Source of the DNA: Balaenoptera acutorostrata
Lineage: Eukaryota; Chordata; Mammalia; Artiodactyla; Balaenopteridae
Assembly (NCBI RefSeq): GCF_949987535.1
Contig: NC_080064.1
Location: 133,142,708-133,206,707 of the forward strand
DNA: 64,000 bases
Direction of reading: 5' to 3'
The notes beneath the pieces were generated by a model, which saw nothing but the letters and a program-made list of their open reading frames with translations, was not told the DNA's origin and ran no database searches. A program made the position numbers and the translations under genes. Positions 20,820 through 32,612 of the stretch are shown here, in pieces. Position 1 is the stretch's first letter, and each line of letters opens with the position of its first letter.

Positions 20820-22085
20820 TCTCATGCACCTCTAACTGAGCTCATCTCACGGTCCTCCTCCCTTTGCTTGTCACCTGCTCTACTTTCCCTGTCCTGAGTT
20901 TCAGTAAATGGCCTTGCCCTCTCCCTTCTTTCCCAGGCCAGAGATCTTGGGGTCATTTCTGATGGTTACTTCTCCATCACCCCTACATCCAACCCATTAT
21001 CAAGTCCACCATTTATATGCTTTCCATCCCTTTAGATACTTTCCCCTCCTGGTCCTTTTCCCCCTGCTCTTCTGCTGCACTCTTTTATTTATTTATTTAT
21101 TTACTTACTTAATTCTGACTGAGTTGGGTCTTCGTTGCTGCACGCGGGCTTCCTCTAGTTGAGGCGAGCGGGGGCTACTCTTCGTTGCGGTGCGCAGGCT
21201 TCTCATTGCGGTGGCTTCTCTTGTTGCGGAGCACGGGCTCTAGGAGTGCAGGCTTCAGTAGTTGTGGCACGTGGGCTCAGTAGTTGTGGTTCACGGGCTC
21301 TAGAGCGCAGGCTCAGTAGTTGTGGTGCATGGGCTAAATTGCTCCGTGGCATGTGGGATCTTCCTTGACCAGGGCTCAAACCCGTGTCCCCTCCATTGGC
21401 AGGTGGATTCTTAACCACTGCACCACCAGGGAAGTCCTTCTGCTGCACTCTTGAACTCCAGCAAGCCATTCAACACCCTGCTATTGAAACATTCTTTTAA
21501 AATAACACACCTGGTTGTGCCACTCAACTCCTTTACTATGGCTTTTCACTGACTTAGAATTTAGCTTCAAATTCTTAACACGGCTTACCTACTGCTCTGG
21601 TCTTCAGCTCCCTGTGTAGCTACACTATTACCCTCCAGCCCCAGGTGAATCTCCCAGGCTCTCTGCTCCAAGAAGTACCTGATGGTTATCAATTCCTTAA
21701 ATATGACAGATGACATAGTTTCTCACTGCCTCCAGGCCTCCCTTTACCTGGAAATTATCAACCATTACTCCCTCCCCCTCAACTTCACACACGTACACTC
21801 TCAGCTTAAATAACTCCCATTTGCTATTTAGGGCTCAGCTTAAACATCACTTTCTTCAGGAAGGCCTTCTCTGATTCCTCAGACTGTTAGGCCCCCTAGT
21901 TATTAGCTCCTCTAGTCCCCGGTATTTGCACATTAGAACTTTCTGAATTGTGTTTGTGTATTTAGACTGTGTCTTCTCCACTGGACTGTATACTCCATAA
22001 AGGGGAGTTCCTTTTCTTTTCACTGCTGTGGACCCAGTGCCTGGGGTTGTGCCTGACACATAGGAGGAACTAAAATAACATCTTC
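20820..22085 (+). mobile_element. L2 LINE, sense, split by SINE
   Basis: Sense L2 from the late reverse-transcriptase region to the 3' UTR. At about 20937 the frame reads ARDLGVISDG, the conserved L2 block. After the SINE at 21085-21436 it continues through accattactccctccccctc at about 21762, then the 3' UTR (tggactgtatactccataaa at 21982) and gtgcctgacacataggagga at 22048. Stops and indels are frequent. Confidence 0.8.
21085..21436 (-). mobile_element. CHR-2-type SINE, long subtype
   Basis: Antisense SINE of about 352 bp, the longest here. The 16-bp target duplication cttctgctgcactctt is perfect at 21069-21084 and 21437-21452. It has three to four tagttgtggc modules between 21258 and 21330. 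Confidence 0.96.
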
Positions 22086-22628
22086 TGCTTAATGCTGACA
22101 CCCTGTATCTGGATGGTTTGCCAGCAAGTGGCAGCATTCCCAGACTCAAATGTCCCTTTAAAATACGGTTTGTAATTGTTTCACATATTAGAAAGTTCAG
22201 AGTCAGGGCAGACTTCAGACTTGTTTTGATTTAGCAGCCCAAATGGGTCGTAAGTGACCTCTCCACTCTGCTTCCTATCTTGTGGGGCTTCTTCTTGGGT
22301 CACTTGCCGTGTGTGGTTGTCAGATACTTCCCAGAGTCTGCCTCGCTGCTCGGCCAGGCTGAGAAGGAAGTGACCACAATCATGGACACTTTACAGGGAA
22401 CCCAGGCTTAGGACCTCCAGAGCAGAAATAGCCCCAAACGTTGACCATGGAGCTCCCTGCCTCCTGTGCTGCTAATTCAGCTATGGTTTCAAAGACCCCC
22501 CCAAGATTCCATAAAAACTAGCACTTAGGTGTTGTCCTTTATCTTTTAAATAAAGTGTTGACCATCACTTTCTCAGTTCAGTGAGGACTTCTGAGTCCTC
22601 CTTTAAACCCCCCCCCAAAAAAAAACCC
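22086..22628. other. No recognised feature
   Basis: No gene or element named. C-run then A-run at about 22607-22625. Confidence 0.4.
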
Positions 22629-22629
22629 A

Positions 22630-22866
22630 AGCTAATAGATACAGAGAACAGATTTGTGGTTGCCAGAGGGGGCGGGATGGGGGGATAGGGAATGGATGAA
22701 ATAGGTGAAGGGGGTCACAAAGTTCAAAATTCCCTGTTATAAAATAAATAATTCATGGAGATCATTTCACAATACATACAAGTATCAAATCATTGTGTTG
22801 TATACCTGAAACCAATATAATATTGTATGTCAATTATACCTCAATAAAAATAATTAAATTTTTTAA
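22630..22866 (+). mobile_element. L1 3' end, sense
   Basis: Sense L1 3' UTR: gaacagatttgtggttgcca at 22646, cattgtgttgtatacctgaa at 22792, and ttatacctcaataaaaataa at 22834, followed by an A/T-rich tail. Confidence 0.8.
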
Positions 22867-22869
22867 AGT

Positions 22870-23450
22870 GAAAGAAAATGAGTGTAACAGCAAAATCGCC
22901 CCTCAGGCTGCTCCCATTCTTCCCAAGGATTCAAATTCAAGCACTTTCGAGAAACTCCTCTTTTCAAGGAGAGCTATTAATGAACTGCTCGTTTATAAAC
23001 AGGCCCCCTACACGTTGGAAAAGGAGAGACGGAGGAAAGAGGCAGACCACTCCAGGTTGGTAGGCGGTAGGTTTAATTTAATAAGCAAGGGAACTTGCAA
23101 GGCTTGTCTTGGACGGCTGCAACTGAGTAGCTCTCGCGCCTCCCTGCCAGGTGCTATAAAAGTTTATGAGGCCTTAATGAGGTGCAGTCACGTATTCAAT
23201 CCAGGTGGTCTCAATAACACCTTACCCTTTCAAGGCTGCGTCCCTGAAAACGGTTCCAGCTGTGGGAACTGTGGGCGGATATAGGCTTCAAGGGCAGGGG
23301 AGGGGGGTGAGAAGCCTTCGATTGCCCGGATCTACCTCCCAGATCAGCCGATGGTTAAGTCCCCTCCGTGACCTTCTCCGTCACTGGCCTGCTTCACCTT
23401 TCCTGAAAGAGGTACGGAGGCTTCCTGAATGTTTGGCTGCTCTAGACACT
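22870..23450 (-). mobile_element. LTR-like element, GC-richer than its surroundings
   Basis: On the minus strand the block resembles an LTR: GC-richer upstream part with several CpGs, ATTAAA signals (plus-strand tttaat at 23072-23077 and 23077-23082), and a CT-rich tail ending near 22880. One possible right edge is aca at 23446-23448. I could not confirm a target duplication. A 163-codon plus-strand frame (22793-23284) starts in the L1 3' end and crosses the block. It shows no domain, and its position across two repeats argues against a gene. Confidence 0.45.
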
Positions 23451-24985
23451 TAAAATACTATGGTGTGTTCGTTTTAGAATCATACGGAGATGCTTAGGTT
23501 CTAAATCGAAACAAGCAGTACTTAACATTTATTTTCTCCTTTAGGTAAATTCAAAATACTTTGAATTTAAGTATACTGAGTTTAAACGTCATGTTTTAAG
23601 TTAGAAAAGACTTAATGCTCTTCCAAGAGTCTGTTGGAACCAATAGTTAACGTACAGATCCTTTACTTAGGCAAAACATTTAAATTAAAAAAGAGTTGTA
23701 AATGAGGTGAGAAAGTGGGGTGGGGAGATCTCAACAGTAAATCAGCAATTGGCTTTAGGGATAAAAGAGCGGCAAGTACTGTGTCTAGGACTTAATTCTC
23801 ATTGAATGACTTACTCTCAGACAATAACAGGCGAGTAAATGAAGATCCTTGGTTGGTGGCTTATCAGAAAAAAAAAGTATTCCTGGCCAGAGATATGGGA
23901 ATCAGGTTTCGAATATATCTATAATTAGAGCTCATTCTCTCTGACTTGTCAATTTTTAAATTTTCCTGCGTGTAACTCGATTAGACCGCATCTTCTTTTT
24001 TACCTGTGTTTATTTTGTTGTTTTTAAAACAATTCAGCGCTTTAAAGATATTGGGGAAATTTGTTTCTTCTCAAGTAAAACTTTTCTCTCCGAGTGGGAG
24101 GAAGAGGCGGGGGTCACCATGGGTATTCCCTGCTCTACTGATTTCTGAGTGAGAAGACACCTGCTTCAGCTGACAGGCTGAAAACAAAGTAAACCGCTGG
24201 AGCTTTTTCTTTTGATCGCTCCCATTATGAAGTATTTCCCCACCTCGTTTGCTGAGCATTGATTTCCATTGCAGATAGAAGGTATCTGAGTGTGTCACTC
24301 CTTCCCTCTATTTGTCAACTTTTACTTTTTGTTTAATCAGGCAACCCCATGGGGGTGGAATCTTATTCATTGTTCCAAGTAGCGCATAATCAGATAACTT
24401 GAGAATGTTTGGAGAGTCCTTGGTGAATAAAGTAACTGTGTCTCCGGGGCTCCTTGGCTGCAGATCTGATGGGTATTTTTCATGTTAGTTTTGCAGGTTG
24501 AGCTGTCTCCTCTTTACGAGGTTGAAGGTCGAGGTGCGGGGGAGAAGAGATAAGAAAATTGCTTTTTTATTTTCTGCTAACCTAGCCTTTAAAAGATAGC
24601 TGCAGAATGCCTGAGAGGGTGATCTGGCTTTGAAGTCTGTGCCTCTCCCCACATGCATACTCATTGATTCTGAGACTCATTGATTCAGCAGGTGGGACTG
24701 GCTGATAGGGGTAACTTCTTTGTTTATAGTTGCTCTTTGTATCCCCCTCCTGAAGCTTCAACCTCAACAGCTGGGGCTGCATTTTCCCAATAGACAAGCT
24801 TCATTCTGTAGTCAAGAGTATTTGAGTACTTTTCCCTTCAGGTTGAAGGATAAAATGAAAGGATAAAAAAAAAAAGGCAAACCCGTTTCATTTAGTAGAG
24901 AACTATCCTTCTTTTACACTTGACACCCAAGCCTTGAAGATTGATATGATAGAGTAAAATTGTTCTATATAATTGAACAAAATTC
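23451..24985. other. No recognised repeat (1.5 kb)
   Basis: One of the longest stretches without any element I can name. Frames are at most 75 codons, without domains. Such repeat-free blocks sometimes hold conserved non-coding elements, but conservation cannot be judged from one sequence. Confidence 0.4.
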
Positions 24986-24989
24986 ATTC

Positions 24990-26185
24990 TGAAAGAGGTT
25001 AATAGCTTTTAAGAGAGAAATTGGTCTACATAGTTCATGTTCTCCTCCATTTTCACCCGAGCAATCAGAGTGATATTTTAAAAACATAAATTAGATCACA
25101 CCATTCACCTGTATTAAATCCTTCAATAACTTTCCAATGCTCTAAAGTTAAAAATCCACTCTTGCCCATGGCCTTCCTGACCGATATCTTCTGGCCCCTG
25201 CTTACCTCCCCATGCTAGCTCCCCCAGCATCCACTGTTTCAGCCAAACTGGCCCCTCCATTTCCTGGAATCACCACCCCCTCTTACCTCAGGGCCCTTGC
25301 ACACACCATTTCTTCCACTTGAAATGCTTCTCTTGTGGGCTCTTTACACGGCTGTTTCTTTTCACCCTTTGGCTCTTAGGCTATCTTCTCTTCCACAGCC
25401 ACACTAATGAGGTCCTTCTATTATTTACTATTACTGCATCCTGTTCCTGTACTTATCAATTTGCTTATTTGCTCGTGCATTGTCTCTCCCTATTGTACCA
25501 CAAGGGCTATGCCTATTCTTTTTTCTTCTTTCTTTTTTTTTTGAGATGGACCGATGATCTAGAAGAAATAATTCATTATAGATTATTTATTTACATAAAA
25601 CAAGGAGGAAAGATTTTAAATGTTCAGTATGATGACTTTGACAATTATGTATGCCCATGTAACCATCACTCATAATAAGATGGTGTCTTTTCATAATCCA
25701 TGAAAGTTCCCTCCATGCTCCTCTCTCGTTAGTTCTTCACCAAAGGTAACCATTTTCTGATCTACATTATTATAGTTCAGTTTTGCCTATTCTTGGCCTT
25801 CTTTTAACGTAATGCCTGTGAGATTGATTCATGTTGCTGCAGATATCAGTTCACTACTTCTATTGCTGACTAACATTCTACTGTATGAAGATACTAAAAG
25901 TTGTTTCTCCATTTTCTTGTTGATGGCATTGAGTTGTTTCCAGATTTTGGAATAAGGCTGTTATAAACATTCTCGTACAAGTATTTTTATGCTCATATGT
26001 ATTCGTTTCTCTTGGGCAGGTACCTCGAAGGGGAATTACTGAGTCACAGGGTAGATGTATATTTAACCTTCTAAAAAGTGACCAAAAAGTTGTCCATGTT
26101 TTATCTACTAAAATATACCTGATTTCTATTTCAGGGCTTGACACACAGTAGCTGTTTATTATCTCTTTGTTGAAGGATTTAATGT
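24990..26185 (+). mobile_element. L2 LINE 3' region, sense, split by L1
   Basis: Sense L2: gatcacaccattcacctgta at 25094, gttaaaaatccactcttgcc at 25147, and cccttgcacacaccatttct at 25294. After the L1 at 25530-26105 the last part resumes as cagggcttgacacacagtag at 26133 and ends in tctttgttgaaggatt. Confidence 0.75.
25530..26105 (-). mobile_element. L1 3' UTR, antisense, inside L2
   Basis: Starts with T-rich sequence (25509-25542), then gtatgcccatgtaaccatca at 25648 and aggctgttataaacattctc at 25953. It ends near gtgaccaaaaagttgtccat. This is the usual antisense L1 3' UTR order. No clear target duplication is seen. Confidence 0.7.
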
Positions 26186-27885
26186 TCTTTTTCTCTGTTC
26201 TGAATGTCTGAGAGCCATCTGTTAATTACTCAAGGATGGCATTTTTATTGAGAAATTATGACTCTAAGGTACAACTCAAATCATTATGATAAATAGACTT
26301 CAGCAAACACAATATGCAAGGACAATTTTGAAATTAAGCCTCAGCCTTAGCATTTTTATTTGTTTTGCCTTTTTCCCCCTTCTTCTTCTTCTTCTTTTTT
26401 TTTTTGTTCAGTTGACCACTACTCCCTAAGCAGAAAATCATTCCTACGCTTTGCTACCATAAGTCAAGCCCTTATGTGGGTTGTGATTATGGTTTTTCCT
26501 CTCAAGCGGTCAGGCTACTTTCAAAGGAGAGCTCAGTCATTTAACATCTGTTGGGAAACTGATGCCTAAAATAGTTTAGGGTCTTCAGAGGGTCAAGGGC
26601 AGAATTGAAGTTACAGCGCTCAGCTCTCTTTATTCTTTATCAGGAACTCACTAAGAAAACTTGTTTCTTCCTCTCAGTAACAGTGAGTCAGGCCAAGGTC
26701 CACATTTAGTGCGTGGAGAGAATGGGTGCTTCATTTAGAGCGAAGTCTCAAGGAATCTCATGCCTGATTTGAAGTGACCCAAATAGGTTCACACTTCTCT
26801 CTCAGAACCTTTATTCCTTTGACTTTTCTGGAAGCTTGGGAAGTCTCTGGGAGGTTCCATGAGTAGGTGAGTGAACCTGGGCTATGGGGGGATGGGAGTG
26901 AGGATGGGAGAGGGAGGAATAGTATAGTGGGTGGGTGGCAATTACATTGATTTAAAAAATCAGATGCTGCTTTCATGAGTAACTCCTTATAAGACAGAGT
27001 CTTTCTGCAGTTCATGAGTATTTGCATAACAGCTCATTAATGCTTGGGAGAACTGAATCACTGGAATGTCATGGGGGCAGTTTATTTCTATCAAGACTGG
27101 TGGAATCTTTCTGTGGTGGGCCTGGCCTGCTGAGCCCCCGTAACATAACAACTTATATCATCCGGTACAGAAGCGCCTTCGTTTCTGTCAGTTGATTAGG
27201 GGTTGTAGAGCTCACGAACACTGACTCAGAATGCATCTAGAAGTTAAATGAGGGAAGTAAAGTCCCTATTAAAAAAATCTTCCTTTCCCCAGGATAAGAG
27301 AGAACTCGGAAAATATCTAGATGGAAGGACTTAAAATATTTCTTCGAAGCCATTGTTCATAATTCTCATCTTTCCTGCTTCAAAAAATGTTTTATGTCAA
27401 CTTATAATTTAAAAAAGACTTTACAGCATAGGCCAGCTAAAACAGTATAGCAAACTATTTTAAGTGAAGGGAGGTAATTTTACACCAAAACTGGGATGAT
27501 ATTGTCAGTAAAATCAGATATTAAATTTGGTTTTGCTCTTCTTAGCAGCCTTAGCAAAACAAGAACAACTAAAAAACAGAGACATAGTTCTTGTTATTTG
27601 ATAAAGGGAATCATAAAAATCCATTTGGAGTATTTTTTTTTTGGTATTGAATTCCTAAGAGAAATTAACTTAGTGGGTTTCTTTATAAACGATAGTGAAT
27701 AAAGAAATGGGCATGTCTGCAGAAATGTCCTGAGTAAATGTCTCTTACATTCAAGATTCTTCAGAATCCAAGGGCATAATATTAAGTTGTGCTCACTTAA
27801 GGAATCTGTATGGAGTCCTAACCTAATATGTTTTGTTTAAAGATTATTTAATTTGACACAGAATTAGAGTATTGAGAGTTTATTG
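26186..27885. other. No recognised repeat (1.7 kb)
   Basis: No gene or element identified. A CTT-rich run lies at 26380-26405. An 89-codon minus-strand frame (26758-27027) has no domain. Confidence 0.4.
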
Positions 27886-27887
27886 CT

Positions 27888-28325
27888 GGAGTTCTTAACT
27901 TTCTTACGCTATAGACCTCTTTTAAAAGTACTGTTTTATATACATGAAATGAAGTACATAGGATTATAATGAAATCAATTATATTGAAGTACAGATAGAT
28001 ATGTTCAAAAAATTGTGATGCATTAATAATATTAAGTAACACAATATATCAGCAGGTCAGCAAACTACTGTAGTTTAATATAGTGATGAATGTAAACACT
28101 ATTTTAACGTTTGTACAACTGTAATGTGATAAGAAAAATCTGTGATCTCTATTAATAGTCACAGATACTGCTAATATTACTGTGGCTTATTTCCTACATT
28201 CATGAAAGATATGTTAAATACCAGTTCAAAGCTGGTGAAAATCAAGATGCATTTTTTTTCTCATCCAAGTTCATGAATCCCCTGTATTCTGTCTACGGGC
28301 TCCTTGGGATCTAAGGACACCATGT
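27888..28325. mobile_element. hAT-like DNA transposon relic
   Basis: Same family as 52738-53540. The ends are imperfect inverted repeats (gttcttaactttcttacgct at 27892; the right end near ggatctaaggacaccat). The interior shares ccaatta/tcaattatattgaagta (27976), ctgtaatgtgataagaaaaa (28119) and actgctaatattactgtgg (28167). It is non-coding. The subfamily is not assigned. Confidence 0.6.
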
Positions 28326-29205
28326 TAATGACCAATGATTTAGAAGAATTGAAAATAGGGAAAGTACTCATCTTCATTTGTTTTTGTCAGGAGCTTAATG
28401 AGTCAATCCAAGATTGATTGAGTGACTTAAGTAAAGATATTCTTTGTAAATGAAGGGAGATCCATCAGCTTTAGATAATGAGAAACAAAGTTGATGTTAT
28501 ATTATGAAAGCATTTTTCAGTCTTCTGTTTGATTTTCTTTGATTTCTTTATTTTTAATTATTTCCTGAACAGCTCTTTAACAACAATGAAAACTATTTTA
28601 TTTAATTTTCTTATGCCCTGGCAAAAGATAGATGTTAGAATAAATAAAAGAATGAGTGAACAAATTTGTTCTTGATATTTTTGTTCTCTAGCTTCAATTC
28701 TTTCAGTAAATCTTTTTCTGAGCTGCTAACAAGTATTATAATAAATAAAATGTATTAGATGGAATTTCCTTTCCTTTTACCTCTCAATTTATTGGCTTGT
28801 GGAGATTCCAAAGCTTTTAACAGTGGAAAAAGAAAGGAGAAATCATGGATCTGAAAGATAAGGAAGTTGTGTCATCAGTACCAAACTCATGGACAATTCT
28901 TGAATTTAAGAAGGACACCAACAAATGACAGTCTGGTGCTCAGAAAATCAAGAGGCGTGAGGCCTTTTTTCTGCTTACCCTTTCTTCTTCACCCTTTCTT
29001 CTGCTTTTCCATGATTCATACATAGCTGAGAATGCAAAGACAGAGGGGAAGGAAGCAAAGGGGAAAGCAGAAAGGGTGGTGAGAAGGAGGAGTGGGAGGA
29101 GAAAAAGGAAAGTAATCTCTTTGTGCTGAACATTCACTGTCAAGCTGTCATTCATGGACCACTTGGAGCTGTTTTGTGTATATCTGTGGAGTGATGGGGT
29201 TTCTA
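28326..29205. other. No recognised feature
   Basis: AT-rich; a purine-rich stretch lies at about 29040-29115. No gene or element named. Confidence 0.4.
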
Positions 29206-29207
29206 GA

Positions 29208-29383
29208 ACGGGTTATTGTAAAGTACGGACCAAGGACCATCTGTGGTATTTGTTTCAAGTACGGTCTTCTGGGCGTCTCTCCCAACCTACTCCGTCAAAA
29301 TCCCTGTGGGACCCAGGACTGTGCATTGTAACTAGCTTTCCAAGTGGTTCTAATGCCCCTTAAAGTTGGAGAACCACTGATTT
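29208..29383. mobile_element. MER5A-like hAT DNA transposon
   Basis: Right end reads agtggttctaatgccccttaa at reduced identity, then ttggagaaccactgatttt (29367). The left half contains gtacggaccaaggaccatct. This layout fits a MER5-family element. Confidence 0.55.
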
Positions 29384-30284
29384 TGATGAGAGAGCAAAAC
29401 TTGCTTGACTCTTGCTAAGGCAAGGTAAATCTAATTCCATTCCCCCCACGTTACAAAGAAAATCTGCTGTTTCACTCACAAATATACTTACTGCACTGGA
29501 ATTCAGGAATTTTAACATTTGGCCAAGCAATAGGTTAAATGTTTTCTTCCTTTCAGGCAATTATTAGCAAGGAAGCATGGTAGGCAGCACTCTTGAGTTA
29601 ATCTGCAGGGGCCTCATGCTCTTCTCTTCAGCTTAAAAGAAAGAGAACGGGTAGAAGCAAGCTCTCCTGCTGATCCTGAGTATGGGAGTGTGTTGGGGGA
29701 GCTTTTTATCCACAGCTATATATCATCATTCTTAGATAATAAGAAGTAGAGCCAGAATCTATATATTAAAGTACATTTATATTATCCAGAGAGAAAGAAG
29801 TATAAAACCAACTCCCAAATAATTTATATTGGCTTTCAAAAAGCAAGGTCTCTATGATATTGCCTTTTTTTTTGTCAGCAAAATTTACTTTGGCCATTGT
29901 AAAAATCCATTTTTCCATTTTATGAAGACATTCTGTAAAGCTTGAGTTGAGCAGTCCAAAACAGTTTCACTCACCTAGATAGTTTCTAGAGCACTTTTCC
30001 ATGCTATTTTTCAGTCTGTGAGACTTTTGTTAATTCCCAGGTCATACCGAACTACACTAAAAGATCCCTCCCTATCCATCCATCTCTCTAGTCATATTCC
30101 ACACACCATGATCAGAAATGAAGCTTCCTTAAATGTAAACATAAAAGTAAAACAAAGTTAGATAGATATGACTCCATTTTGAACACACAATGAAATTCAT
30201 GAGATAGAAGTAAACTAAAAACCTCCCCCTAATAATAAATAAAATAAAAATTTAAAAACACAACAGTAGACTTTGAAATTTTTA
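29384..30284. other. No recognised feature
   Basis: No gene or nameable element in about 900 bp. Confidence 0.4.
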
Positions 30285-30599
30285 TTTATTTATTTTTTTA
30301 AATTTATTTATTTTTTAAAAAATTTATTTATTTTTATGGCTGTGTTGGGTATTTGTTTCTGTGCAAGGGCTTTCTCTAGTTGCGGCAAGCGGGGACCACT
30401 CTTCATCGCGGTGCGCGAGCCTCTCACTATTGCGGCCTCTCTTGTTGCGGAGCACAGGCTCCAGACGCGCAGGCTCAGTAATTGTGGCTCACGGGCCTCG
30501 TTGCTCCGCGGCACGTGGGATCTTCCCAGACCAGGGCTGGAACCCGCGTCCCCTGCATTGGCAGGCAGATTCTCAACCACTGCGCCACCAGGGAAGCCC
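30285..30599 (-). mobile_element. CHR-2-type SINE, short subtype
   Basis: Antisense SINE with a long T/A-rich tail (30285-30337) and an intact tRNA head ending at gggaagccc. Flanks tgaaattttta (30274-30284) and tgaaagtttta (30600-30610) form a target duplication with one mismatch. A 109-codon frame across it is a SINE artefact. Confidence 0.94.
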
Positions 30600-30930
30600 T
30601 GAAAGTTTTATTTTGAAGCCCAAATAGTTGATGGCTTTAGAGTTCCTCTTTGGTCTCCCTTTTACCTACAAAGTCAACATTTAGAACCACACAGGGCTGA
30701 ACTTTTTCACCACCATTCAGGTTATCTTTTAGACACGTGGTATGAATATGTCACATGAAAAGCATTTCGTTTGACATTTCAGCAATTTAAAAACTGTCTA
30801 TAGAGCATTTAATTCAGGCGCTGACCATTTTCTTGGAACCACTGGGATTTAAAGGGATGAGGCCTAAATACTAGAGAAACCATCTGTTTCAGAATGATGA
30901 TAATTCATTTCTATCAGTCATCTGAATGGT
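30600..30930. other. No recognised feature
   Basis: Short unique-looking spacer between two antisense SINEs. Confidence 0.4.
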
Positions 30931-30941
30931 CTGCTTTTATG

Positions 30942-31241
30942 GGTTTTTTTTTAAATTAATTAATTAATTTATTTATTTATGGCTGTGTTGGGTCTTCGTT
31001 TCTGTGCGAGGGCTTTCTCTAGTTGTGGCAAGTGGGGGCCGCTCTTCATCGCGGTGCGCGGGCCTCTCACTATCACGGCCTCTCTTGTTGCGGAGCACAG
31101 GCTCCAGACACGCAGGCTCAGCAATTGTGGCTCACGGGCCCAGTTGCTCCACGGCATGTGGGATCCTCCCAGACCAGGGCTCGAACCCGCGTCCCCTGCA
31201 ATGGCAGGCAGACTTTCAACCACTGCACCACCAGGGAAGCC
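30942..31241 (-). mobile_element. CHR-2-type SINE, short subtype
   Basis: Antisense SINE with an (ATTA/ATTT)n tail and complete tRNA head. The perfect 11-bp target duplication ctgcttttatg lies at 30931-30941 and 31242-31252. Confidence 0.96.
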
Positions 31242-31252
31242 CTGCTTTTATG

Positions 31253-31845
31253 TTTTTACAGGTTAGACTCTTCGTCCTAAGAATTAGTCAATTTACATTA
31301 TCCTTAAACCTTTGTCATTTTTTTTTGGACTTAATGTTGTAGCATCACTTCAAAGTATAGTGTCTTGAAGTATGACTTACCAATTTGACATTTGTAAACT
31401 GACTGGAAGAGACTTTGAGAAGTATAACAACATCCATCCTCTTACACATACTGCCTCAGTGATGATGCACGGATGGGTATCAGTTCATATTTTAATAAAT
31501 CCCCAGAAACTGATAACATCACTCCTAGTTGCTTCTTTTATTTCGTGATGTTCAAGGTTTCTTTGATAAATTCCTTCATTTATCAATTGCCTTTTAACCA
31601 TGCAAAACTGAAGAAAGTCTGTCTTAACTGGCTGTTGACTGGCTTCCCCTTTTTTCTTATAATCTCCGTAGACTGCCGGTTCTGCTCTGCTGATCTGGAG
31701 TTGGTTGGTCTAGAATTGAAAGATGACTAAGGACAACTGGATATTAGTTCAGTGGATGATAACATTTAGATATTTTACCCTTTTGTGGGAGAAGGCTGTG
31801 GAGGGAAGTTAGAAAGAGCAGTTGTATATTGCTGACCCAAATGTG
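31253..31845. other. No recognised feature
   Basis: No element or gene named. The 85-codon plus-strand frame (31473-31730) has no domain. Confidence 0.4.
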
Positions 31846-31849
31846 GTTC

Positions 31850-32335
31850 CAGGGGCTGCTCTGTTGACCCGAACAAGGGAAGTGGTCTTCTCCTTTTTGT
31901 ACTAGTTAGACTGTACTTGGAGCTCACATTTATTTCAGTAAGTCCCATGTGGGAGTGTCCTGGACAAACTGGCATGTCCAGTGGAGAATGATCAGGGTAC
32001 ATGATGAGATTTGGACCCCTTAGGCAGGTAGAGTGTTTAAATTAGAGCTAGAGTGTATAGCCTGGAGAAGAGTAGAGTAATGGGAGACATTATAGGCATC
32101 TTCAAGTAACTAAAGGACTGTGATGTAAGAAGGTTTAGTTTTGCCCCCATGTAACCCCAGAAACAAAACTAAGGCTCACAGGGGGAAGTTGCAAGGAGTC
32201 AGATTTCTCTTCAGTGTAAGGAAGAATTTTTTTTAACCAATTCAAAGTCTCTGTATACAGAATATTTTGCTTTGGGATGTAATAAGTTCCCTATCCCTGA
32301 GAGTATACAAGCACAAACGGGACAGCAATTAAGAG
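31850..32335. mobile_element. CR1/L3-like LINE relic
   Basis: Segments such as agcctggagaagagtagagt at 32060, catcttcaagtaactaaagg at 32097, tcagtgtaaggaagaatttt at 32212 and gtaataagttccctatccct at 32280 follow the order seen in old CR1/L3-class 3' ends. The copy is very diverged and the assignment is tentative. Confidence 0.4.
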
Positions 32336-32504
32336 TTATGTTATAGAATAGACTCCAGCAAGGAAGGTTTGATCAGTTGACCTTAATTTCTTTTCCAAAC
32401 CTTCAGATTATATTTTAGGAAATTCAGTCTTGAAATCTGATTTATAGAAATTTGCCAAAACTGATAAAAAGAAGCAAGGCATGGTGGGAAAAAGGTGGGT
32501 TTAG

Positions 32505-32612
32505 GTTCTGCTCTTGGTCTTGAATATATTAGGGTTGTGACCATAGGCATGTCACTTTAACCTCTGGGTCTTCATTTCTTTAACTGGAAAATAAGGGTTT
32601 TGTGATTCTAAG
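32505..32612 (+). mobile_element. MIR SINE relic
   Basis: MIR core in sense: gttgtgaccataggcatgtc at 32534, actttaacctctgggtcttc at 32554, then aactggaaaataagggtttt. Confidence 0.7.

Noticed and set aside
21085..21436. Tandem tagttgtggc modules as a CRISPR-like array
   Set aside because: The spacing is irregular, lies inside a SINE with its own target duplication, and recurs at other SINE copies. The genome is mammalian.
22793..23284. 163-codon plus-strand frame as a gene
   Set aside because: It begins in an L1 3' UTR and continues into an LTR-like block, with no domain, promoter or splice context.
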